A stretch of 64,000 nucleotides of DNA from Botryotinia globosa (GCA_014898425.1 RCSZ01000017.1:558001-622000), one strand, 5' to 3'. Counted from the first letter of the stretch, positions 1 to 12,931 are shown. Made by a program: numbers and translations. The notes: generated by a model from the letters alone, not told the origin.

Positions 1-2
1 CT

Positions 3-290
3 AGCCTTGCATCACTGTCGCAAAAACTTACTCGAGCTCGAAAACGAAAAATGCCAATACTAGAGAATCCTAAATGTTATCTCAGCAGAAAGGAGGCGAT
101 TCAAAGACTCTCTACCGTGCAGCGCGATTCCAATTACCTCACCATAATGCAGATTGCAAGCTCCAGGGACCTTTCGTATGCACATGGTGCGGATTACTAC
201 CCAGATACCCAAGCTGCAGCTCATAATGGCAGTACAATGTGTCTCCGTGTCCAGCCCGGTACAGAAGAGGGAACCTTTATACTGGTTTGA
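3..290 (+). CDS. possible 3' end of a gene cut by the window edge
   Basis: A reading frame is open from the first complete codon to a TGA at about 288-290, 95 codons in all, with an internal ATG at 51. The translation is not low complexity, and a frame that is already open at the window edge fits the last exon of a plus-strand gene that begins outside. I recognise no domain and no motif in it. It could equally be a chance open frame, since codon use cannot be judged over so short a stretch. Confidence 0.25.
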   Translation, partial: SLASLSQKLTRARKRKMPILENPKCYLSRKEAIQRLSTVQRDSNYLTIMQIASSRDLSYAHGADYYPDTQAAAHNGSTMCLRVQPGTEEGTFILV

Positions 291-1697
291 GATAATTCAG
301 CGTCAGTTTTAGCAATATCAAATTATCAATGGAGGAACAGTTTATTCGTAGATTCAGCACATCAACCCACCTTCATTAAATCGTTCAATGGCGTGTCTTT
401 GGGACTGCAGTTTAGCTTTAGGAGTTCTTGAATTGGAAACATTCTACCTACCTACTGAATTTATCAGCACTCCTTCCCCGTGAACGAAAATTTAATCAGC
501 AATTGACATCTGTAAATCCCTTCTTGGATAATCGATAATCCCCTCCCTACATGCCTAAACTTTTCATGCCAAAAACCCGTAAACTTAAACCATATAAATT
601 CCAGAGTATTGAGAAATCACAAAAACAGACTCTCTCATCAAAACAAAATCGTGCATCATCATCCCCCTCCCAACTTCCACACCAAAACCATCTCCACAAC
701 CCCACCAAAACCCCCCACTCACTCACCCACTCACCCACCATGCCCTCCCCACCCATTAAAAAAAAACCCCTCTTTACTCACCCACGCACCCCCCTCCCAA
801 AAAAGCAAAAAAAAATATCTCTGAATAATCAGAAGGTGTGTTACAAAGATTGGAAGAATGGAGTATCATGGGCATGAGCCACGGTCATCTCTGGTAAAAG
901 GCAAGAAATGAATTCTGAGCTAGCTTGTCCCACTCCGACTGGTAAACTGCGCTTTTGAGATATATATACCCATTTGCTAGTGTGCTGGCTGTGGGTGGTG
1001 CTCGGACCTCTTGTTGGCTGGTCGGGGGTAGCGGATTTTGGCTGGACACAACACAGCACAACACAACACAACCCTTTCACAATGTCATGGGAATATTGGG
1101 AAGGCGAAGTGTTGATAATGTGTTAGGGTTGGTAAATGTTGTAAACAAGTAGAGTCTTGATGGAATTGTTTGCTGCTTGCGAAATGAATAAAGGATACTA
1201 ATTGCATTGGAATTGGTCTTTCATTCAGTTATTCCTTGTTCTGACATCTACTTCTATCTACAACCAAACGGAGCCATGTGCGTGAGGAGCTTACATTGAA
1301 CACTCAGAGTAGAGTATGGAAAATAGAAAATTAACATCACTGTTTACAAGCTCGAGGGGGACTTTTTAGTTTCACATTGATTGCGCGAGTGATTCTACTC
1401 CTCAACCTTCAAACCCATTATTCAATTAATCTGCCTCTCCTTGTCTAAGTTGTCTTCCACCTCTTGTAATTAAGATTTCCATTTCCAATTCCAATTTCAA
1501 ACATGAAACCCAAAGATCAAACAATCCATGGTATCTTGACGCCATAACTCCATTCCCCGCCTCATAAGCGTTACCACTCTCATCATCTTCTCCATCCATT
1601 CCTAATATCATGACCCATCTATGTATCATTCCACTTTCCCACATTCCATTGTCTCACAACCATTATTACCTGCCAGCAATATTTCTAAGCAGTTCCA
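291..1697. other. intergenic, no gene seen
   Basis: Positions 620-810 are strongly C/A-rich with runs such as poly-A and CCCACTCACTCACCC, which produce spurious short frames. A CACAACA-type repeat lies near 1045-1070. Nothing here resembles a coding exon, and the stretch ends at the 3' end of the YTP1-like gene. Confidence 0.6.
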
Positions 1698-3657
1698 TCA
1701 ACCAGTGACCCCATAACCAATACTCTTACCCCATCTCTTCTCTCTTCTCGTTGCCCATCCTTTGATTGCAATCACCAAAATAATCCAAGCCATCAAAAAT
1801 GTGATGAGACCCATGGAAACTGTAAAAACAAACATCGCATCAAGATTATTCATTTCAATTGCCTTGACTGTATCTTTGCTCTACAATTCTGTTAGCTTTG
1901 ATGCATTTAAGTGAGAGAGAGTTTGACATACACTAGCCATAAAAATTAAACCTCCAGCCATCAAACAAAAAGCTGTAATGATTTCCGTAGGGGGTCTACC
2001 AGGCAGAATCGAAGTTGGTGGTGAAAGATAGAATACAACATAAGTAGCAGCACGTGCAAAGGCTGCACCCACAAGTAAAGTTCCCCATTGTCCATGAATC
2101 ATAGTTGAGACCATTGAATGTTGGTGGTGAGAACTCATCATCATTCCCAATAGCATGACGACTAAAGCGGGGATTGGGTTCATCGAAAACCTATAGGATT
2201 TCGGTTCTTGGGCTTCTGGGTTATAGGGAGACATTTGAGATGATGATTGTTGGAGTGTGGTATTCAAAAGGTTGCGAATTTTGTTCGACTCAATAAGCAT
2301 ACCGCACTATGCAAGTTAGAAGCGGTTAGGAATTTACAACTTTGAAGACTTACCAATCCACCACCAATAAACATAATGGTGATTGAAATATGCTCCAGGT
2401 CCTGTGCACTCCATGCACTACCCCAAGCAGCCAAATGTTCCAGGAAAACATTCGTGGAGCCATAGAAGAAAATAAGGAAACTTTCCACAAACTCAGCCGT
2501 TGGAGCAAATCGCCGCTCATGATCAGGTTTGATGTTCCAGGACCAACCAATTTCGGCGAAGCAACCTGCCCATCTGCCAAGAGTTAAGATTCCATACCAG
2601 AAGAAAACCCCACCCTTAATGAAGTGCGCAAGACCACTGTAAATTTCTGCTTCTTTCTGCGTTGTCATTTAGTTTCTGAAGATACACATATTCAATGGGC
2701 CGGTAAAACTTACAAATAAACCACCATACGTGACGAAACCAGACGTGAGAATAGCAAAACCCAGGAGAAGAATTGCTCGATCCACAAAGTCACATGCAAA
2801 TCGAATTATTCCCAAGAGACGTGCAGAAAGTAATCCCGGAAGTCGTTTCGACAAGTATTGATCCACCTGAGTACCTTCCATCAACCTCACTTTTTCAAAC
2901 TCGTCATTTTCCGATTCATTCAGAGTGTTTTCATCATCTCCAGACAGAGACATCGTTTGGCTTCGTAGAGATTCGGTACCTGGTTCAGTACCTTGACCAC
3001 TGTCATCCGATAATCTGGGGACAGATTTAGGTCGTTCGTGCATGCGGGTATGCTCTGCCATCGCTTCTCTCGAAACTGGAATATACCTGGAGTTCTCCTC
3101 TTCCTTCTCGCCTCTGCGCCCCGCGTAGGCACTGATGACCCCTAATAGCGCTTGTGCAGTGACTACGCATGACAAAAACCACCCCAATTTATGATGAATA
3201 TTATTCGGATAAAGGTCCGGAGTGGAAGCGTTGTATATTACACTGCACAGGAGACCGCCACCGTTCAAAGCTAGAAACGTGAATTGTGTAGGGAGACTCA
3301 ATCGAGATCGAGAGATGGAGAGCATCACACCTAAAATATATTAGATTTTGGAGGCATTTCACTGTTCCCGAACTACTCACATATTGGCAGAACAAACACC
3401 CATCCTATAGTCATGAGTATAATATGAGCTACCATCAGACTTCCATGTTTCGGATATCGAAAATAACTAGAGGGTTCAGCCACCACGGCGTCCATGCCGG
3501 CCGAAACTGTGGCTGTAGAAATATGTGTGGCTACCGAACTCATTGGCATGCTCATATCGATTTCCGGTTCTTCATCGCCGTGTGCGGCTACTAGAGGTGC
3601 AAGTCCGAGCAATATAAGACTGCTACATAATGCCAGGTTTCGCAGATGTGAAGGCAT
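1698..3657 (-). CDS. YTP1-like multi-pass membrane protein
   Basis: Five exons on the minus strand: 3657-3381, 3330-2714, 2656-2354, 2306-1932 and 1880-1698. Together they give 584 codons plus stop, with GTGAGT/GTAAGT/GTATGT donors. The protein begins with a hydrophobic signal peptide (residues about 5-24, ending LVAA), then an HGDEE acidic luminal start. An N-terminal four-helix block resembles the DUF2427 domain. A charged cytosolic loop rich in E, S and D follows, then the YTP1 C-terminal block (motifs GGVFFWYGILTLGRW, GGGLCGMLIES, FTVSMGLITFLMAW). This domain order is typical of fungal YTP1 proteins, whose biochemical role is unknown. The last exon ends with the basic tail KGWATRREKRWGK. 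The first ATG after the stop at the 5' side was chosen because it starts the signal peptide. Upstream lies an unusually long gene-free region of 4 kb. Confidence 0.88.
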
Positions 3658-6600
3658 TTGATTATGTTTCGTACTGCGCTAGTAGTGGAAGATGCGATGA
3701 TAGTAAGAAAAGTACTGAGTGTGAACAAGAGCACAATGTAAACAAATCTAGGGTATCTGGCTGGGTATCTGGGTATCTCAAGGTGTATGGGACAGTGAAG
3801 GATGAGGTAAAAAGAAATTACAAGTGCGGCGTTCACCAAATATGTATGCTGATGATGAAAACAAAATAGTGGAACAAAAGAAAGAGATATTCTAGAAGAA
3901 CAGTCTTGTCTCTGCGCCGAAAAGGAAAATGTGTGGGTAAAGAAGTCGGAAGGAGGTAGAAACATTGCCCGCAGAATGACGACAAATAAATAGGTTTCCC
4001 GTGATGGAATCATGGGAATGAGGTAAAAGCAATGGAAAGAAAGTATTCTTGCCAACGGTGATAACTCCGTACTTTCCGATATCGAGTCATTCGAATGGAA
4101 CCACAAGTTTTGGATTTCTTACTCCACTGACCAAGTTCGCGCCCTATGGATCGAAATGTAGATGTGCATATACAAAGGCGTCAGCCAGCTAGTATGTACG
4201 AGGTTCCAGATGACTACCTAGGTAGGGATTGGATATTCGGCATCGTTTTTGCGAAAGATCGAGATTTGGGATTTTGGTGGGTTTACTACCTTACCTTACC
4301 TTACCTGACCTTACCTACCTTGGGTGCTCTCGAGTCTTGTTGCTTCTAAATGAATTCTAGATCGCATATGATTTTTTTAGTATACAATTGTATTTTGATA
4401 GATGACTAAGCTAACATTTGGAAACAATAAGCTAACTAACTACCGCAAGCGGCGGCATTTAAAATGGGTGATATCATCCGACTTTTCCATTACATTTGAT
4501 GTTCTAGTTCTCTCCTTCAAAAGGATCATACATGATATGATCTCTAATTATTGAATCTGACCTCAGCTGTATGTAATGACTTCTCTCTAAATTCTCACAT
4601 TATTGTTCATTCAGAATTCTCGGTATCTTCGAGTAGGTAGGTAAGAAAGCCATCAGAAAAGCTATAGGGCTTGGCGTGCATGAATATGACGTGGGGCGTT
4701 AAACTGAATATTAGGAATTTATTAAACGCTGTACAAATAAGTACTACATAATTATAATAAGTGTCGGGTATCCACAGCAGAACATCAACACTCAAAATGA
4801 ACAACATCCGCGCAACAAAACAACCGCGCGACAAGATATACGTGCACACATACATCCATACACATACTGTCAAGAAGAGACAGTAGAAGATTCTTTGCCT
4901 AGAATTCCAAGCATATCATCTTGGCTAACGTGAAACTTACACATGAGAGACTCAGTATAACATTTCTTTCCTGCAAGGAATTCAATCAAAACACACATTG
5001 ACTCAAACATCTCGATTACCTACCTATATCAAGTTATCAACGGATCTGACAACGCAACCATACTTCGTACTCCGGTCTTGAGACTCACAATTACTATTGG
5101 ATAATTAATAACTAATAATATACTTTCCCACCGGCACCTTGCATGAAAACACCAAGTCAACAACAAGGCTGCACCAAAAAGAGAAAGGAAAGAAAAAAAG
5201 CTCCTCACATGAAAAGTCTTCACCAATAACATGAATTTCCAACCCAACATCATGTCCCTGCTCGTGACTGAGATCATTATGAATTTATGATAGCTCGAGG
5301 ATAATCAACCTTATGCTTACTATCCATGCTCTCTCTCTCTCTCTATACCATTGAAGATCATCCAACCACCACGTTTTCTTTCGTTCCTTACCTCCACATT
5401 TACTACTTCAGCAATCGAGCCATTTCAACGACACTCAACTCCGACATTTCCGAAGACTCACCTATTTCTCTTTTAGTAAGGTAGGAATCAATACCTGGCA
5501 CCTAGCTGTGAAAATTCTTCAGTACCTATTCATGGTGGGACAAATCTCATCACGATTTCAACTTCTTGCATGCGGGCATCGTGGCACGAGGAATAGAATA
5601 AATCCTCAGACCATGCAAGTGGTGACGGAAACATCGGAATTTTCATACATCGCGACCATAGACAAACCGACAAGGCGTTTTTTCCTTATACCTCCCCGAC
5701 CATGTCATACCGATATCTAGTAACTACCTGGGAATATAATCATCTGATTATCAAAACATATTCGTGCTTACAGACCAAGCTTCTCTAAAAACACCTACGG
5801 TCACCACGTTTCTTACTCTCGTCAGCCTTTCACATAGTATGCATACCTCTCCGCCAACGTCCAAAGGTTACTCTATACATCGACGTCCAATCTTTCACGC
5901 CTCCAAAATCCAAACAAAAAACCCAACGAACCACATCTCATCAAAATTGACGCCATCGACCATCCCGTTCCACGCCGAGACCGCCACTAAAACCTTCTCA
6001 ACACACCGTGCAGGCTGCAGCTCGCTTCTCCCATCCTTCAAAAGAGGGGGGTTCTAGCTTCCACCCCTCTCGCTCTCACTACCTACACACTGCACACTGC
6101 AAACGGGGATATATCTCGGATATTAAACACCGCTCCTAACCTAAACTCCATATCTTCACGTCATTGGCTACGGCATTTAACAACTTCGCTCATTAATTCA
6201 TATTTCCGTTACAGCGTGGTATTCTCCATTATCCCATCTTCGATTCGATTTCATCACCTGTTCAATACCTCAGTTCATCTGTGATCTATCAGGTCATAAT
6301 AGATCTCGCTAACATATCTCCGGCATCCTTCGGAATCCGAGGAATATACAACTTACCAGTACCAAATACATAACCACCAACAGACGGACTATCGCTCAAC
6401 CTTCCCTTCTCCATCTAATACATAATCTATCATAGCCTTCCATCCTCCAACCCACCGGCAACCCATCTCTCCCGATTCCGAGCCGGATAAAATAGCAACC
6501 ACATACATACATACATACATACATACATACATACATACATACATACATACATACATACATACATACATACATACATACATACATACACACACATACACCG

Positions 6601-7684
6601 CCAAAAACATCTCTCTTCCTTCCATTCCTTCTACATACTACCTAGTTACTTCCCATAAAAAGTCCCATCCATTGCGCACTCAGTCATACACACCTACCGT
6701 CCACCCCTCGAACCACAAAAATAAACTCACCCATTGCACCTCATACCATACCCCTAGCTATAAGAAAAATTAACCTTAATAATCTATTTCTACTTCTCCC
6801 CTCCCCTCCCTCCACATCGCATGCTTCTCATCACATTTCACCCGCAGACAGCAGATTTAGTAAACTTATATCACATCACATCACATCATCTCATCTCATC
6901 TCATCTCATATTATTTTATATTATATCCCACAAACCCTATCCTATCCTAGCCAGCCCTATCCAGTTCCCACTCACCATCACCCCACTTCCCGTAACACCT
7001 CCTCGTCCACGATAGTCTCGGTCTGATTCAGATCTTCGGATATAGAGTCATGATTCATTTTGATCCCCTTCTTTATCACTTCATCTGATTCTTAGATCCA
7101 TCCTCAAGCCATGCTCAAGCTCAAGTCAATTCATCCATTCCTCTCAAAATAAAGTAGAAAACATCAAATGCATTGCGTCAAACGATCAATAAACAGCAGT
7201 TAAGAACACTACACACCACATTACCATCTATCACTACTCTACTTTCTTCTCCCATACGCATCCTAATTCATCCAGATTCTTTCTCTCTTAGAAGAAAAAA
7301 TACAATTTCTGTATTGTATAATGGGTATATGTAAATAATATAAACAAGTATTTCCCTTTGAGAAATAAAGAAACACCTTTATAACCCCCATTTCTCCCCT
7401 CTTTTCCGTCTCCCTCCAAATCTCTATCATCCATGAATCACCAATTATGCACCCCCCAACCAAATCCTGCTCCAGATCCCATCAAGTAATAGCCGCATTG
7501 TGAACGCCTTGAATGCAAAACCTCATGTCCCAGCTCCAACCCAAAGTATACCATCTTCCAGCATTCCGCTCTGTTCTCTAAAGTTTCCCCTTGTCTCCTC
7601 TCATATAATGATGGGCCCTTTCGTTCTTACTATTATGTATATGGTATGCATTCTACTTATGCCACCCTTACTCCAATCACATAT
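3658..7684. other. 4 kb gene-free region upstream of the YTP1-like gene
   Basis: No exon could be supported on either strand. The stretch contains an ACCTT repeat (about 4288-4322), a CT run (5333-5345), a 90 bp ACAT microsatellite (6501-6588), and TCTCA repeats (about 6866-6913). From about 5300 to 7000 the plus strand is markedly pyrimidine-rich. It must hold the YTP1 promoter and the UBP8 3' flank; a non-coding transcript is possible but cannot be shown. Confidence 0.55.
6501..6588. repeat. (ACAT)n microsatellite
   Basis: About 20 nearly perfect copies of a 4-base unit, ending in ACAC variants. It gives a long Tyr-Val-Cys-Met frame on the minus strand that is not a gene. Confidence 0.97.
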
Positions 7685-9727
7685 TCAAGCAAGACTTTGA
7701 ATTACGTAGAATAGCAGAAAAGCTTGTTCGTTCAACACTTGACTCTTACTCGCCAACGTAACATTATGGTCATTGAACTTAAACCACTGGTTTCCGACTC
7801 TAGAGTAGGATACATAGTGACCTATTTTCGAATTTTTCGTTAGCGAACTCTTTACCAGCGTCTCGAATGAAATGTCGGGAGAGGGAATGTAGTGCTTGCT
7901 CACCAGTTTCTAAATTGCCAACATGAACTACAACACTCTGCAAATCATAAGTACATGATCTGGCCAGCTCAAAATTGTTCTTCGTGTCTACACCACGAGC
8001 ACGATTGGTGTAAGGAAGCATGTGTAATTGAAGTGGAAAGGTGACAGTGGTATCGATTTTTGAGGCGAGACCTCTGGGATCTTGTTTGAAGCGCTATTTT
8101 CGTGTTAGTTTTGCTTTGATTACTGTAGTCTAGTAATAAGATAGAGATCTTCACCTTAAGTTGGATACACAATACGTTGGGTAGGCTTTTGATACTGAGT
8201 TGCTTCTTTGCCTCTGAAGTATCGCATTGATTACATGAATACTCGCAACGTTCAGGTCGAATATACTCTTCGTCTAGACAACGTTGGAGACTTATCGTGC
8301 CAGTAGCTGCTTTTAGCTTGCTCTTTTTTTGGATAACATCAAGACCCAAGCTTAGATCTAGGAAGGACTCGACCGATGTATTTACATCTCCGCAATTCTG
8401 ACATGTGATCGTGCTTTGCAGCTTCCCATAGAACGTTTGGTGGACAATGCATTTGCAGCCTTGATCCATTTTTGATCGCTTAGGATTTGGGCTGCTATCT
8501 TCTGGATCGCTTGCTCGTGATCCACCGTTGATTTCGTGCAACTCTTCGGTAAGAAACTGGAAGAACTCATGAGCATCTTGCTCTTTGTTACTTGCCAATT
8601 CTTCATATGCTTTTCTCTTCGAAAGCCAAAAGCTAGCAAGTATGTTTGAAGCTGAGTATCCTGTTGTAATCTCTTGCGAATAGAAATCTTGGAACATATC
8701 GTCCATAGCGCAACTCATACAATTCTTTTGTTCGCATTCGCTTGCTTGGTGACCATCTCCGAGGTAGAAATTTCGAAGCAGAGGATTATGAACGAAAGAT
8801 TGGAGAATGACGTTCATGTAACATGTGGCTCCCATATTGTAGATACCCCTAACACCACTTGCTCTACAAGGGGCTGAGATTGTATTTGTGGATATGAATC
8901 TTGGGTCCTCTTTGGTGGCGTCTGTAAAAAGTTCGTCATGTTTTCGCTTCCGACCTAAAGTGAAAGGCAAGATCAGTATGTTGCGTGAAGACGTATCAAA
9001 GCCGCTGGCAAAGCTAAATAATAGATAATATAATGCATACAGAACAAATGCATCTGAGTATTCTTGATGCAGACACTGTAGAGTTGCACCTAGTGCTAAA
9101 GAACTCCTAATCGAAGCTTGCCACAACAAAACTCGATCATGGTATGAAACACATGTTTGACTTACTAGAAAAAGACCCAGTTCCAATTTTTCGCACTCTC
9201 AATTCCTCAAGTGTGGGATCCCATACAAAATCACTGCACATTTGGCAAAACAAAGCTCCCGTCCTTGATTCAACATCTGAGTACGTCACTAATTAGCGAG
9301 GTCTTGAACATCGACATTGCAAACCAACATACAGAATCTATGCGAAGTCTCCTGGCCATGCTTTACATGATCCTGAGCCGTAGCTGTTCGTTCACATTGC
9401 AAACAGAGGTAATTTGGCGTCAGAGAAGTGAGGGGTGGCCCTTTCGGCGTCTTAGACGTCTGAGGTACAATTGGTGTATTATCTAGAACCACTCTCAAAC
9501 AATTCTTATAGTATGTAATTGTGTTTCTCATACGTTCATCATGAGCTGGATTCAATAGTTGTTGAATATGCTCTATGATGCTATATTAGCAATGGATGGG
9601 AAGGCTGAGAATACGACACGAATGGATTGAGAAACATACGACAGCCATATTTGGGAACTCCAGGTTGTGGCGATTTTATCTTTATAAATCGAGGGGAAGC
9701 TGGAGTTACTGGTCTAGATGTCGACAT
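7685..9727 (-). CDS. UBP8: ubiquitin carboxyl-terminal hydrolase of the SAGA module (Ubp8/USP22-like)
   Basis: Six exons: 9727-9640, 9572-9333, 9276-9166, 8954-8155, 8093-7904 and 7821-7685. They give 521 residues. The N-terminal third carries a ZnF-UBP domain (GCQH, CLQC, HRFY, then FCQMCSDFVWDP around residues 30-135). It is followed by a basic linker (RKRKHDE) and a USP catalytic core. The Cys box NMGATCYMN puts the catalytic Cys at about residue 191; CxxC pairs of the USP finger occur at CQNCGD and CNQC; the His box GHYVSY has His at about 478. This zinc finger plus USP arrangement identifies the Ubp8/USP22 subfamily, which removes ubiquitin from histone H2B within SAGA; that role is from the family. 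The start ATG opens the conserved short N-terminus. The gene shares a 0.7 kb divergent intergenic region with the metallo-beta-lactamase gene. Confidence 0.9.
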
Positions 9728-10424
9728 TTTTATATGTGCAGATCTCCTGCAATTGCGACAAAATCGTAAATTCGTTGATGGATTTCTGATTTCTGAACAT
9801 TTATTAATGGATTAATGCGAAGCAGCTTAAATGGTAAGCCTTGCGGAAAATCGGCCGGGCGGTGAGACACTAAGTGGCAATATATTGAAAGGCTATTTTC
9901 GGGGACTGGGGTTATGGGTCCCCTATATGAGTATCTTGTACTCGAATGGGTATTCGATAGGTATGTTGCGTTACAATGTTCTCTGCTTCTAGCTATACGC
10001 AATACTAGATAACGTGATAGGAGCCAGAGGGCAAAAAGTAGTATATCTTCCAATTTTATACATCCATTTCCTCAGCTAAGTAGGTATCTTTGCCCTTGAC
10101 TATTTTACTCGGTATGAAGTCACAACGTAAAGCCATGGAATGCAACAGGACCAGATTTTAAAATACATCAATTACAAATAACATCTGTACACTCCCTTTC
10201 TATTGGATTTTAATACAAGTGTATCGAAATGCCATCAAGTCGACTCATCTACCCGAGTTCTTTGCTCAAGGTTATTAGCACCCACCACCAGGTCATGCTT
10301 ATCAGCAGCCATCAATGAACCGAGGCTTATCGGCATTGCATCATTCCCAGAGTCATCTACTCCAACATCAAAGAATGAATCTTTATCTACATGGATGATA
10401 CCCCTTAAGAATACTATCAAGAAA
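9728..10424. other. divergent promoter region, UBP8 / metallo-beta-lactamase
   Basis: About 700 bp between the two start codons. Frames here lack splice-consistent continuation and recognisable motifs. I see no tandem repeats or distinctive binding site. Confidence 0.5.
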
Positions 10425-11457
10425 ATGGCAACACAACTAGTGTCACTGCCAGAAGTCGAGCGATTGAGTCCTACTATCATTCGGATCCTTGGTGGGAATC
10501 CGGGAAAGGTGAGGAGGTTGAACGAAAAAGCTGGATTGTGCAACGTCAGCTGATATCGAATAGTTTACATTGCAAGGTTACTACAATAGTATGAGGTAGA
10601 GAGTTTGATTGTTCTGACGAAGGTTTAGGGACGAATACATATCTCGTTGGAAAAGGAAGCAATCGATTGTTGATTGATACGGGCGACGGGAAGGAAAGTT
10701 GGATTCAGAATCTGAAAGAGACTTTAGAGAAAGAACAAGCTACGGTTACGTCTTGTATTCTCACGCATTGGTGGGAATTTGTTCACTTTAAAGACCGCAT
10801 CGACAGTCACTAATTCAAAAATTTAGGCATCTTGACCATGTGGGAGGAGTCGGCCACTTATTAGAATACTCGCCAAAAACTGTCATTCACAAGAACAGTC
10901 CAGACAAGGGACAAACAGATATCAAGGATGGCCAGATCTTCGCAATAGATGGTGCAACGCTCCGTGCAGTTCATTCCCCAGGCCATACACACGATCACAT
11001 GGCACTGGTACTGGAAGAAGAGAACGTCATGTTCACCGGGGATAACGTGTTGGGGCATGGAACCGCAGTGTTTGAGGACTTGGTGACTTACTTGAACAGT
11101 CTTGAAAGAATGAGAGGACTTTTTAGCGGTAAAGCATATCCAGGACACGGCGCAGTGTTGGAAGATGGACCTAGCAGAATTGAAGAGTACATCCGGCACC
11201 GAAAGGAAAGAGAGTCCCAGGTTATCCAAGTGCTGAAGTCCGCAAAGAACAAGCCTGGAGTTACTGTTGCCAGTGATGAGGAAGCGGATGAGTGGACCTC
11301 CATGGAGATTGTGAAGATAATATATAAAAATGTACCAGAGAACCTTCATGTACCAGCGAATGGTGGCATTGTTCAGATTCTGAATAAGTTGCACTCGGAT
11401 GACAAAGTGGCCAAGGAGCAAGATAAATGGAAGTTGAAGACGCGAGCCGCTCTTTGA
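10425..11457 (+). CDS. LACTB2-like metallo-beta-lactamase-fold hydrolase
   Basis: Four exons: 10425-10508, 10564-10576 (13 nt), 10629-10770 and 10827-11457, giving 289 residues. The N-terminus RIRILGGNPGK-type segment joins FTLQ from the microexon and then GTNTYLVGKG, the hallmark opening of LACTB2-type proteins. Metal ligands are visible: HxHxDH at residues 79-84, PGH with His at 133, TGD with Asp at about 152, and YPGHG with His at about 187. LACTB2 relatives are endoribonucleases or thioester hydrolases acting in the mitochondrial matrix or cytosol; which applies here cannot be told. There is no obvious presequence. Splitting HWH by an intron (TG|G) and phase-perfect joining support the model. 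It converges with EFM5, whose stop lies 53 bp beyond. Confidence 0.9.
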
Positions 11458-11510
11458 TATGTATTTGATTCTTTTGCGATGAGCAATAGATACCGTTAAT
11501 TATGAATACA

Positions 11511-12617
11511 CTATTTCTCACCATCTGACTTTCTCCACGTCCAATGTTCGCATTCAAAATTAGCGAAGCAAAAGAACTCGTTACTCAACCCCTTCGCGTG
11601 CACCGGAAGGAAAGTCGTAGTTGCAATACCTTGTCTGTTTTGTGTAAGCTAACATGCCACCAGCAAAAGAACGGATACTACTCACGGTCGGTAAAGCTTA
11701 TTCACAATTTCTCCTACCCGTTCACCTGTACAAACGATAAGCTTCGATGGCGGAGCTTCTTCTTGTCCCCACGACATTAACGATTCGTTTTGACCCCATG
11801 ATTTTGACAGCCATCGAACAGTTAGAGATGCTAGAACAGTCAGTGTCATATCTTAACTATTGTAACCATAAGCTGAGTGACTGCCCAGGTGTGTACCTTT
11901 GGTTTGACACTCCTCGCTCAAAAATGGCGGGTCACAGATAACACGATCGGCACATCCTTTCAAATGGGCTGCAGGATCATCATTAGCAATGATTCCACTC
12001 CCGCCGTCGCCAGGTACTGTTCAACTCACAAGGAAGTTTTAACGGATTATTTAAATCATAGAAGCTGAACTCCGGAAACACGCCAAACCTCTCATCAAAC
12101 TCCAATAAATGAAGCGTCGGTCTTTTGTCCACCGCCCACCCTGCCTTCCAGATATTAATTTCATGACCACACATTTTCCTCTACTACCAACGTAACTTAC
12201 AACAATGTTTTTCAACTGTATGAACACACTTGGAGCCGATACAACAGCAATAACCGTATCAGCAACAGCATCTCTCAGGAGTTCCTGAGCAAGGATTGTG
12301 GCTGTCTCATTGGAATACTACCACTTATAAGCATCCAAAAGTCCTGAATCGGATCCAAGAAAACTGACCCAAAATTGCGATTCATTCCAATCCTCGGCGA
12401 AAGCATCCATAGTCAAAGGTACGCCATCAGCTTGATCTTCAGCCCGCTGCTTCAAGTCTTCAAATTTCTGTTGATGCGCATCTCGGTCTTTGTAAAACTC
12501 TTTCAAGGCATCAAGCGCAGCGCCCGACAAAACGCTATTCTATATCATTAGTGAATCTTCGAGTATTCTTCAGTCGCAGTAAGCTCACGGCATATCATCA
12601 TCTTCTGTGTTCTCCAT
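11511..12617 (-). CDS. EFM5: EF1A lysine methyltransferase (Efm5/N6AMT2-like)
   Basis: Seven exons: 12617-12589, 12534-12369, 12317-12201, about 12144-12030, 11968-11897, 11830-11686 and 11634-11511, giving 255 residues. The N-terminus has an acidic stretch then LSGAALDALKEFY. It continues with EDWNESQFWYSNETA, a VSAPSVFIQLK strand, LLEFDERFGVFPEFSFYD, the catalytic-type DPPF in RVICDPPFLSEECQTK, and the terminal FANFE motif. These are signatures of the Efm5 family of Rossmann-fold methyltransferases, annotated first as N6-adenine methyltransferase 2 and shown in yeast to methylate elongation factor 1A. All exon phases close except that exon 4 must use an AAG acceptor (12145-12147) or an alternative I could not find, so about 10 residues there are uncertain. 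The closest neighbour is the convergent metallo-beta-lactamase gene. Confidence 0.83.
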
Positions 12618-12931
12618 GGCCGATACTTGAAATTATTTTCAAGAAACGTGATGGTGGAAAATTGTGGACGGGGTTTGGAGGGGTAAAAATGTGGGGCTTG
12701 AGTGAGATCTTGAATTTCATTCAAATGAATTGATGAAAAATTATTGATGTGCGAAATTTGTTAGGTCTAGAAAAGGGGTTGCTCTTATGTCGTTTAATTC
12801 TCAAGCAAAAGTATAATCCTTGACGGTGGTTTAAAATTGGAATATCACACACAAGAAAAGTTCTCAAATATTCTAGGCATATGTACAATTCGCATGCTAT
12901 TATGAATACATTCATATCCAGAACCGGCCTT
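12618..12931. other. intergenic between EFM5 and NDUFA9-like genes
   Basis: This 314 bp stretch holds the EFM5 promoter and the 3' flank of the complex I gene. No other coding signal is visible. Confidence 0.6.

Noticed and set aside
3591..4106. 171-codon minus-strand frame upstream of the YTP1-like start
   Set aside because: It overlaps the signal-peptide exon in another frame and shows no family resemblance.
6389..6625. Met-Tyr-Val-Cys repeat frames
   Set aside because: Translation of the ACAT microsatellite; no homology expected or seen.
11544..12068. Plus-strand short frames opposite EFM5
   Set aside because: The minus-strand EFM5 exons account for the coding signal.
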